Positions 1 through 6,100 of a DNA stretch of 6,207 bases are shown here, in pieces. Source of the DNA: Nitrospirota bacterium. Lineage in GTDB: Bacteria; Nitrospirota; Nitrospiria; Nitrospirales; UBA8639. Position 1 is the first letter of the stretch. Each line of letters opens with the position of its first letter. Location of the stretch: the NCBI GenBank assembly GCA_029881175.1, contig JAOUNC010000178.1, positions 1-6,207 on the forward strand. Direction: 5' to 3'. The notes below the pieces were generated by a model. The model worked only from the letters and a program-made list of their open reading frames with translations. It was not told the origin of the DNA and made no database searches. Made by a program: the position numbers and the translations under genes.

Positions 1-53
1 TCCGGCTTTAGAGAGTGTTGTCCCAAAAGTACTCATATGCTGACTTTCTTACG

Positions 54-500
54 TTATTGACACTTAGGGCAAAAGCCCGTGAATTCTAAGGTATGATCTC
101 CAACAACAAACTGCGTACGCTTTTCAATCAACTTGGTAAGCTTTTTTAACGGACATAGCAGTAAATCCACAATGCGCCCACAAATCTGACACCGAATATG
201 ATGATGATGCGTTCGCCCCTCTTTTAACTCATACCGAGATTGGCCTTCTTGATACAGATCCAATTGAACCACAAGACCAAGCTCTTTCAGGACATTCACC
301 GTTCGGTAAACCGTGACTAAATCAATTGCGACCTGCTCTTCCTGCAATTGCGCAAAAATTTCAGACGCACTCAATGGTTGATGTGTGCGTTCCAATAGCG
401 CTAATACCGCTTTTCGAGTACGAGTCATTCGCCGACCCGTCGACTGCAATCCTTCTTTTATTGAGGTCTCCAGCATTGGCTCTATCTTCATTCTAAACAT
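54..500 (-). CDS. Fur-family metal-responsive transcriptional repressor
   Basis: This is a 148-aa protein of normal Fur/Zur/PerR length, expected to be a cytoplasmic dimer that binds DNA when loaded with metal. An N-terminal winged helix (about residues 20-90) carries the typical recognition helix DLVTVYRTVNVL (60-71). The dimerisation and metal half follows: a His run at 98-101, the Cys pair C104/C107, H136, and a C-terminal CPKC (C144/C147). The two CxxC pairs are the usual structural zinc site, and the His cluster with E91 and H136 fits the regulatory site. Motifs alone do not decide between iron, zinc and peroxide sensing, so no symbol is given. The start is uncertain: ATG 500 is used, but TTG 503, ATG 491 and ATG 476 are in frame and none has a strong ribosome binding site. 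The upstream promoter and 7-3-7 inverted repeat suggest autoregulation. The stop is TAA, with no clear terminator between it and the window edge. Confidence 0.93.
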   Translation of the reverse strand: MFRMKIEPMLETSIKEGLQSTGRRMTRTRKAVLALLERTHQPLSASEIFAQLQEEQVAIDLVTVYRTVNVLKELGLVVQLDLYQEGQSRYELKEGRTHHHHIRCQICGRIVDLLLCPLKKLTKLIEKRTQFVVGDHTLEFTGFCPKCQ

Positions 501-527
501 CAAAGAGAAGGTAAAAAATAAATTTTA

Positions 528-544
528 TTGCAAGTCTCTTGCAA
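528..544. promoter_or_regulatory. Candidate operator of the Fur-family repressor (7-3-7 inverted repeat)
   Basis: TTGCAAG-tct-CTTGCAA is a perfect 7-bp inverted repeat with a 3-bp centre. Two more complementary A/T pairs lie beyond one mismatch on each side. It sits 28 bp upstream of ATG 500 and at about +1 to +16 of the predicted start of transcription. Palindromes of about 15-23 bp near the promoter are the usual target of Fur-family dimers, and these genes are often autoregulated. That this repressor binds here is inference. The spacing differs from the 7-1-7 pattern of the textbook Fur and PerR boxes. Confidence 0.55.
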
Positions 545-547
545 AAA

Positions 548-587
548 CAAAGATATCTTGGACCGGATAGAATTGTCAATATCTTTG
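548..587. repeat. 9-bp inverted repeat spanning the fur-type promoter
   Basis: CAAAGATAT (548-556) and ATATCTTTG (579-587) are perfect complements separated by 22 bp. The arms overlap the predicted -10 and -35 elements. Centre-to-centre spacing is 31 bp, about three helical turns, which would put both arms on the same face of the DNA. A regulatory role is inferred from position only. Confidence 0.45.
550..579 (-). promoter_or_regulatory. Sigma-70-like promoter of the Fur-family gene
   Basis: Read on the minus strand, a perfect TTGACA (-35, 579-574) is followed after 18 bp by TATCTT (-10, 555-550, four of six matches). The predicted start is near 543, giving a leader of about 43 nt to ATG 500. 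The -35 and -10 regions are each touched by one arm of a 9-bp inverted repeat (548-556 and 579-587), so another regulator, or the same one, could occupy the promoter. Confidence 0.5.
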
Positions 588-610
588 CACTCTTCTACCT
601 GAACAATTCT
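569..610. repeat. 8-bp inverted repeat upstream of the fur-type promoter
   Basis: AGAATTGT (569-576) and ACAATTCT (603-610) are perfect complements separated by 26 bp. The repeat interlocks with the 548-587 repeat, so the two cannot fold together as simple hairpins. Its function is unknown. With A/T-rich arms, chance is a real alternative. Confidence 0.3.
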
Positions 611-716
611 GAGAAATAATTCCTACCGTGCATAACGAAATTTGTTTCCAGGAAAGAACATCCACAGAATACTCACGAGACACTTGCACTAATAATACAC
701 CCTGGAGAGGTATCTT

Positions 717-782
717 ATGGCAGAAAGAAATGAGCCAATCTACATTCTGAAGGTTAAGGTAGAAAGATGGCTAAATCTCTGA
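717..782 (+). CDS. Possible 21-aa leader peptide or upstream ORF
   Basis: This is a 21-codon ORF (MAERNEPIYILKVKVERWLNL) and is not recognised. Its support is a good ribosome binding site, GGAGAGG at 704-710, six bases before the ATG. Its stop at 780-782 lies inside the next ORF, whose ATG is at 767. The overlap would allow translational coupling or re-initiation. It could instead be the true N-terminus of the downstream protein if a frameshift or sequencing error lies near 770-780. An AATAAT box at 691-696 could serve as a -10, but I see no good -35. The ORF is too short to judge by composition. Confidence 0.25.
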   Translation: MAERNEPIYILKVKVERWLNL

Positions 783-934
783 AAATTTTCGATTTTGGTG
801 CAAAAGCAAAGAAGCCTCAGCTGAAGCTTTCAGCTAGAACGAAGAATCGAATTTTTAAGCCGCAATGGGGGAAGATGAATATGGTGAGAGAAGATGGAAT
901 TTCTCTTTGCGATAATGAAGGCAGCCTATTCTAA
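767..934 (+). CDS. Hypothetical 55-aa basic protein
   Basis: ATG 767 to TAA 934 encodes 55 residues starting MAKSLKIFDFGAKAKK. The N-terminal two thirds are rich in Lys and Arg, and the last dozen residues are acidic. I see no signal peptide, membrane segment or family motif, and I do not recognise it. A weak AAGG lies about eight bases before the ATG, and the 21-codon ORF at 717-782 overlaps its start. It converges with the OmpA-like gene, and the 3' ends overlap by nine bases. Without it, 504-925 would be a 422-bp intergenic stretch holding only the fur-side regulatory sites. A chance ORF is a real alternative. Confidence 0.35.
   Translation: MAKSLKIFDFGAKAKKPQLKLSARTKNRIFKPQWGKMNMVREDGISLCDNEGSLF
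819..835. repeat. 7-3-7 perfect inverted repeat
   Basis: AGCTGAA-gct-TTCAGCT lies 90-110 bp past the stop codon of the minus-strand OmpA-like gene and inside the small plus-strand ORF. In RNA it would form a 7-bp hairpin with a 3-nt loop. No U-tract follows directly on either strand, so it is not a canonical intrinsic terminator, although it may still protect the 3' end of the OmpA-like message. Confidence 0.35.
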
Positions 935-1480
935 CAAGAGGTCAGCTCGTCGATTGAACTGGTGGCAGCGATGCTCATCATCCATATCGCAGAGCACTAA
1001 GGTGTTCCCATATGAAACAATATCCAAACGAGACCGTGGAATGCCCAAATGAGACAAGTAGTCTTTCACCGCTTTTGCCCGCCTCATGCCCAACACCATG
1101 TTATAGCTTTCGCTTCCACGAATATCCGTATGTCCTTCAATCGTGAGCCCATACCTTGAAAAAGTCGTCATCCATATAGCTGTGGCATCTAGTCGGTCTC
1201 GCACTTCAGAAGTAATTTCCCAACTATCATACGGGAAATAGACTGTTGGAAATGGATCGGCCTTGGTTGCGTCCTTGGAAGCTACCTCTTCAGTCTCTTC
1301 AGGGATAGCCATGCGATCCTTGAGGACTGAGGATTCAGAAGATTGCGACTGAGGAAGAGAAGTCAAAATAGGCTTTGGAGTCTGGCCTTGAGTGGCTTCG
1401 GATGTGCGATGATTCATCAAGAGGGATTCACATCCCCAGGTCAAAAAAATGATAATTATTCCAAGTAATCTTAGCAACAT
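926..1480 (-). CDS. OmpA/Pal-like peptidoglycan-associated lipoprotein
   Basis: This 184-aa envelope protein is predicted to anchor the outer membrane to peptidoglycan. The start ATG 1480 is chosen because GGAGGGAG (1488-1495) lies just upstream. It also places the signal peptide MLLRLLGIIIIFLTWGC correctly, with probable lipidation at C17. The lipobox (T-W-G-C) is not ideal. A Ser/Thr/Glu-rich linker (about 20-76) leads to an OmpA C-terminal domain (77-184). That domain contains IEGHTDIRG with D119 and GMRRAKAV with R134, the pair that binds the diaminopimelate of peptidoglycan in this family. C164 and C172 near the NRRAD end match a Cys pair common in Pal proteins. No tol genes are adjacent, so a Tol-Pal role is not shown and the symbol pal is withheld. 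It lies 181 bp downstream of the flp gene in the same direction and could be co-transcribed with it. Confidence 0.9.
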   Translation of the reverse strand: MLLRLLGIIIIFLTWGCESLLMNHRTSEATQGQTPKPILTSLPQSQSSESSVLKDRMAIPEETEEVASKDATKADPFPTVYFPYDSWEITSEVRDRLDATAIWMTTFSRYGLTIEGHTDIRGSESYNMVLGMRRAKAVKDYLSHLGIPRSRLDIVSYGNTLVLCDMDDEHRCHQFNRRADLLLE

Positions 1481-1487
1481 AAAGCAA

Positions 1488-1495
1488 CTCCCTCC
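1488..1495 (-). promoter_or_regulatory. Ribosome binding site deciding the OmpA-like start
   Basis: GGAGGGAG on the minus strand ends seven bases before ATG 1480. This favours that start over the in-frame ATGs at 1516 and 1504, which would put charged and polar residues in front of the signal peptide. Confidence 0.75.
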
Positions 1496-1661
1496 GTTTT
1501 TCATGTTTGTCGGCAAAGTGGGGAAAAGACTTAAGGTACGCCGAAGAAAACCGTCCGTTTTTCTGGATGGAAGGAACTAACAGGAGCACAACGTCAGGCG
1601 GAAGAAGATTCTAAAACTCACAAGCAACAAAATGTTTTGAGAGGTCAGTACAAGAAAAGTC

Positions 1662-1853
1662 TTATAAATGTCCATTCCGAGGGTCATCTATCACTTGAAC
1701 GGGTGTTAGAGCTCCACTGACGGAGGAAAAGGCATCGATTAAATTGACCCCAAGAACATGAAGAGCGGTGGCGATTACGATCCCAATTAAACTCATAAGC
1801 AGTGAATACTCAATGGCAACCGCCCCTTGCTCATCATGAAAAAATTGCCCCAT
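1662..1853 (-). CDS. flp: Flp-type (type IVb, Tad) prepilin
   Basis: This is a 63-aa prepilin of the Flp/Fap family, the major subunit of Tad pili. A short hydrophilic leader ends in DEQG, followed by AVAIEYSLL. Cleavage by a TadV-type peptidase after G10 would leave mature residues with the hallmark Glu5-Tyr6 pair. Residues about 11-38 form one hydrophobic helix that anchors the subunit before assembly. The start ATG 1853 follows a strong AGGAGG at 1863-1868 with a 9-base gap. No tad assembly genes (ATPase, secretin, TadB/C, TadV) are in the window, so it is an orphan here and its secretion machinery must lie elsewhere. A sigma-54-like promoter sits about 60 bp upstream. The tail VQVIDDPRNGHL is short and polar, as is usual for small Flp proteins. 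Confidence 0.92.
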   Translation of the reverse strand: MGQFFHDEQGAVAIEYSLLMSLIGIVIATALHVLGVNLIDAFSSVSGALTPVQVIDDPRNGHL

Positions 1854-1914
1854 TAATGGATACCTCCTTTTGTACTCTCAAGATTCCCAACTATTATTTT
1901 ATAGTTAGGTCCTA

Positions 1915-1931
1915 TGCAAAGGGCGAACCAG
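1915..1931 (-). promoter_or_regulatory. Sigma-54 (-24/-12) promoter of the flp gene
   Basis: On the minus strand CTGGTTCG-ccct-TTGCA matches the sigma-54 consensus YTGGCACG-N4-TTGCW at all but two positions. The invariant GG (1929-1928) and GC (1917-1916) have the required 10-bp gap. The predicted start of transcription is near 1904, giving a leader of about 50 nt to the flp ATG. If correct, expression needs RpoN and an enhancer-binding activator. A weaker sigma-70 alternative overlaps it (TTTGCA at 1920-1915, 16 bp, AATAAT at 1898-1893). Confidence 0.6.
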
Positions 1932-2776
1932 CAGCAAAGTGAGCCCCATTGCCCTTTTCTTGATTTCCGTTTCTGTCAGTCACAGTCTGGTTCTCATCAA
2001 CAGAGGGATATGAGCCATTACACGACAACCAAAACATGGCAAAAATAATGACATTTTCAGACCTATTGAAAGACGACACTCACCCATCAAAATACAATGT
2101 TCATGAAAAAATTGAATTCTGAAAGAATCATGTCAACGGCAGTGACGAAATCTCCACGAATACCACTAAAGAACTATCAGCAATGGGAGTGAATTCACAG
2201 CAAAAAGTTCTGCACAGAACATTCAAACCAATGTGAGCCGCAGGCAAGCCGTCATTATCGGCAATGCCACCTTCGTGACCACGCTTCTGGGAATTCCCAG
2301 CATCAACAAGATCTCTCATTCAATGCAGCGACTGACCCAAACATGCAGAGCACCCATCCTGGTTGCCAGCAACGGACAAGTTGAAGGCATCTTTGGAATA
2401 GCCGACCCTCTCCGACCCGAATCCAAATAAGCCATTCAGCAACTCATAAAGGCAGGGCTGCATGTCATCATGTTAACGGGAGATCATCACCAGGTCGCCA
2501 AAACCATTGCTTCGGACTTGGGCATGACACATTTTCTTACAGAGATTCTTCCCGATCAAAAGGCAGCAGAAATTCAGAAATTACAGAACCAAGGTAAGCG
2601 AGTGGCCGTGGAAACGGCTCAAATCACACTCATGAGCGGCGACATTCGAGGCATTCACAAAGCTATGCAATTAAGTCGAACCACAATGGGAACGATTCAC
2701 CAAAATTTTCGATGCGCCTTTAGCTACAATCTTGTGCTTATTCCACTGGCGGCAGCCATTCTGTACCGGTTTTTCA

Positions 2777-2941
2777 ACCTAGAAACGGCAGTTGGGCGCG
2801 AAAAAGCTGTGCAAACTATTTATGTGCATAGGGAATTTCTACAATGCGTGCTCACCTTGGGGGTGATGAGAGATTGTTGAAATTTCCTGGGTGCATGAAG
2901 AGGTTGTGCTGACTTTTGTGATCCAACTGCTGTTTCTAGGT
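2777..2941. mobile_element. 165-bp near-palindromic MITE-like element
   Basis: The whole segment folds on itself about base 2859 with no gaps. Of 80 opposed positions I counted 55 Watson-Crick pairs, 9 G-T pairs and 16 mismatches. The outer 19 bp (starting ACCTAGAAAC, ending GTTTCTAGGT) pair fully except for one G-T. It has no coding capacity and separates two parts of the ATPase remnant, so it was almost certainly inserted. Small size, terminal inverted repeats and lack of a gene fit a MITE mobilised by a transposase elsewhere. The parent insertion sequence is not recognised, and I found no clear target-site duplication. A further 39-50 bp of unexplained sequence lies between its right end and the resumed ATPase homology. 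Confidence 0.65.
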
Positions 2942-2992
2942 GCAAGGAAGAGGCGAAGTGCCTCACGGCTTCAGTGGATCTTTGGAAAATAT
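2942..2992. other. Unassigned filler between the palindromic element and the last ATPase helix
   Basis: About 50 bp separates the palindrome from the resumed ATPase text at 2993. It contains a small hairpin, GAGGC-gaagt-GCCTC (2950-2964). I cannot tell whether it belongs to the inserted element, to a second insertion, or to scrambled ATPase sequence. Confidence 0.3.
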
Positions 2993-3113
2993 GGATTGCT
3001 CCAACCCATCTTGACTGCGGCAGCCATGGCCATCAGGTCAATCAGCGTGGTCACCAATTCCTGACGTCTCCAAAAAATCCATTTAGAGTCATCCCTCTTA
3101 AGACTGTGTGTAT

Positions 3114-3128
3114 CCTAAAATGTTTAGG
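3114..3128. repeat. Small inverted repeat between convergent ATPase remnant and kinase
   Basis: CCTAAA-atg-TTTAGG forms a 6-bp stem and lies 44-58 bp beyond the kinase stop codon on the minus strand. It is A/T-rich and has no following U-tract on either strand, so at best it is a weak transcription stop or 3'-end structure. Confidence 0.25.
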
Positions 3129-3171
3129 GACAAGTTGGAAATTTGGCCCAGCAAGCCTGGCAATCAAAAAA

Positions 3172-6100
3172 TCATGCCGGGTTGGGTAATACTTTTCGGG
3201 GAATCGCAGCTTGAAGGGCTCGTGCCATTTCGTCCATAAGCACCGGTTTGGTTAAATACGCCTGAAGACCTATCGCTTCAGCTTTCTTCTCATTCATCGT
3301 GTAACTGAATCCAGAGCATAAAATAACCGGGAATTTTGGACGAAGACGGATCACCTGTTTCGCCAACATTTCCCCAGTCATACTCGGCATCGTTTGATCG
3401 GTCACAAGAACATCGAAACGATCAGGATTCTGCGTAAATGCATCCAAGGCTTCAGAAGCGTTGGTAAAAATTTCAACTTGATATCCCAAAGTTTCCAACA
3501 TGTCTTTCCCCCAACGGGCAATAGACACTTCATCATCAACAAACATGACCCGTCCCTCTCCAAAATAGGAGGCAGACGTCACGGAAACGGGCACCTCGGG
3601 TAGCGCCAGAAAGGCCGTACAGGGAAGATACAAGACAAATGTGGTGCCTTCATTTTCACGACTGTCAAGCTGAATGATCCCACCATGATTGGTGATCACT
3701 CCATGAATGACTGAAAGCCCCATTCCGGTCCCTTCTCCCACAGCCTTCGTGGTAAAGAACGGATCGAAAATCCGCTTTTGAATATTCGGCGGCATCCCCC
3801 TTCCAGAATCGACAAATTTCAGACAAATATAGGTCCCGACCGACATCCCGTGGCTCAACAGAACATCCCCCTCCTTCACCTGAACCTGATGCAACATCAC
3901 CCGCAACGTTCCACCTTTTTCGCGCATCGCATATTCGGCATTCGTCACAAGGTTCATCACGACTTGATGCATTTGCGTGGCATCAGCAAGGACTGGAGAT
4001 GTGATCCGTTGAAGATCGACTTCTAGGGAAATGGTGGAAGGAAGTGAGGCGCGCAGCAAATTCATCGCTTCTTCGACGATCGGTTGGAGGTAAATGATCT
4101 TCTTGCCGGATTCATCCTGTCGACTAAAGGTTAGAATTTGACGAACAAGTTTTTTAGCCCGGTAGCCCGCCCTCAGCACCTCTTGGAGGCGTGGCACAAC
4201 CTCACTGTTCACTCCACTTTTCACCATTGCCAACTCGGTATACCCGATAATGGCAGACAAAATATTATTAAAATCATGCGCAATGCCCCCGGCTAAGGTC
4301 CCAATGGCATCCATTTTTTGCGCTTGGCGAAGCTGCTCCGCACTCTTGCGAAGAGCCTCCTCTGTTTCGCGCCGCTCCGTTAAATCCCGAATAAATCCAC
4401 TAAACACAAATTGCCCTTTTGATCGTACCGCAGTCATCGCCATCTCAAGGGGAAATTCATGCCCTTTCCGATGCACGCCAATTAATTCCATCCGCTGATT
4501 TAAGATCTCACTCACCCCCGTTTGAATGTAGCGTTGTACACCCTCAAGATACCCCTCCCAATAGGTCCGGGGGATAATGGTAGAAACCAACGTTTTCCCA
4601 AGAATCGCCGAACGAGACCAACCAAACATGCGTTCAGCCTGCAAGTTCCAACTCAGGATATGCCCGGTCTCGGTAAAGGTGACGACCGCATCAAGGGCCG
4701 TATCCAAAACCAACCGAGTCTGCGCCTCCCCTTCCCGCAAAGCCAGTTCGGAATTTTTTCGTTGCATAAACTGCCCGATTTGACTCCCGACGGAAAGCAT
4801 TTGATGCAGCAAGGCTTGATCCGGCTCCTGAATCTCTCGATTAAAAAACTCCATAACGCCGTAAACCGCAGGTCCTAGCTGAATGGGAAAGGCGAAGGCC
4901 GCATGTAATCCCTCTTCCGCAGCCATTGGTCCACGAGGAAAATTCGAATCGAGAACAGCATCTGGAATCCAAACCGGCTGCCCGGCCTCCCATGTTCGAC
5001 CGGGAAGACCGATTCCTTTTGGAAAAGCCATGTCTTGTGTCAACAAGACAAACCGCGAAAAACGATCCGGAGACGCACGCCAAACCTCGACGCATCGCAA
5101 GACCTCTGACTCAGGATCGACCTGCCAGAGAACGCCAACCTGCCACCCCAAACTGTCACAGACTGCCCGAAGGATTTCCGGTGTGGCTTCTTGAATCGTG
5201 GCACATTCCGCCAACACCTGGGCCACCGCATATTGGGCAGCTAACCGGCGTTCCGCCATTTTCTGTTCAGTCATATCGCGTAATAACAACGTGAACAGAC
5301 GATGCCCCCAAAAAGGAGCTTCCGTCAACGTCACCATGAGTGGGAACACTGTCCCATCTTTTCGTTTCCCTTGCAGTTCCTTAACCACCCCGGACATTCG
5401 AGTGGCCCCCTGGAGGCGATAGGTTAATAAAAACGTATCGCAGGCTGTTTGATCAGATGACTCAAGCAAGGTCTGAAACGGTTCTCCGATGATCTCCTCC
5501 ATGGCATAGAGAAACATGGTCTCTGCTGTTTCATTAAAGGTTTCAATGATAGAAGATTCATTAAATGTCACAATCCCCTCACCAGCACTGGCGACAATGA
5601 CCCGACTTTTTTCTTCATTCTCCTGAAAAGCGTGGTCTTGGGAATTCCTCCCAGATCCAACAAAGGCTCCGCTCAATAACATCACCGCAAATTCCAGCAG
5701 ACAGAGAACGATACCGCCCTGAAGATATGGCTGTTGAATTTCCTGAAGATCAAACCTGGCCACCACGCTTAATGACGTGTTTCGTATAGGCACAGAGGCC
5801 GTTAGAAAGATTCTCCCCTGCCCATCAACAAGAAGTTTGGGCTCAGTATTGGGAGAAACCGAAAATTCCCCTGAATGAATGGCTTTCTCGACCAAGACGA
5901 TTTCACCGGTTTCGCCAAAATGATGCGCGGACTGTTGCACGTCAAAAAATTGCTGGACTCGAACCGCACGTGTTTCGTGCGCAGAAAGACGGTTGTTATC
6001 TATCGTTGATTGCTCACTGAGGGCTTCCAATTGTTTGGCATGCAGCAAAGCAAGATCCATCACGCGAACGCGTTCCCGTTCGAGAGCTCCACCATACAAC

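Larger units (their letters stand above)
2115..3079 (+). pseudogene. Decayed copper-type (P1B) P-type ATPase, C-terminal part
   Basis: Pieces of one CopA-like metal-exporting ATPase lie in order across different frames. 2115-2189 resembles the SEHPL...IPL part of the nucleotide-binding domain (weak). After a +1 shift near 2190 the next frame reads through EFTA and VIIGNATF to IFGIADPLRPESK. It stops at TAA 2428-2430 and continues in the same frame with AIQQLIKAGL, the MLTGD motif, EILPDQKAAEIQKL and GKRVA. There the segment with GDGxND is missing, and the text resumes at VETAQITLMSGDIRGI, then SRTTMGTIHQNF and LIPLAAAILYRFF (to about 2776). After an interruption of about 200 bp the last helix returns in a third frame at 2993 (GLLQPILTAAAMA...SISVVTNS), with a stop at 3062-3064. 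The N-terminal metal-binding and membrane regions and the DKTGT phosphorylation site are absent. No functional ATPase can be made. Copper as substrate is inferred from family resemblance. Confidence 0.85.

Noticed and set aside
385..570. A 61-codon plus-strand open frame over the 5' end of the Fur-family gene
   Set aside because: It overlaps the repressor gene on the opposite strand and its promoter, with no motif and no good ribosome binding site.
1545..1564. AGAAAAC-cgtcc-GTTTTtct considered as a terminator between flp and the OmpA-like gene
   Set aside because: The stem is short and almost all A/T, with a bulge, and too weak for an intrinsic terminator.
1889..1906. AACTAT-tatttt-ATAGTT hairpin upstream of flp
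   Set aside because: The arms are only 6 bp and A/T-rich, and the predicted transcription start falls inside one arm, so the mRNA would not contain the full stem. It is more likely just the melting region of the promoter.
2035..2114. Possible further N-terminal ATPase sequence upstream of 2115
   Set aside because: One frame gives a few suggestive residues near 2068-2088 but stops intervene and no ordered motif follows. The DKTGT phosphorylation motif is not found in any frame.
2128..2319. A 63-codon minus-strand open frame
   Set aside because: It is antisense to recognisable ATPase text and shows no family features.
2974..3189. A 71-codon plus-strand open frame starting MDLWKIW
   Set aside because: The same bases in another frame encode the last ATPase helix (GLLQPILTAAAMA), which is the meaningful reading. 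This frame is a by-product.
4522..5294. Several plus-strand open frames of 80-120 codons opposite the kinase gene
   Set aside because: They lie antisense to a strongly supported kinase coding region, have unlikely compositions and no domain motifs. They are products of the codon usage on the other strand.
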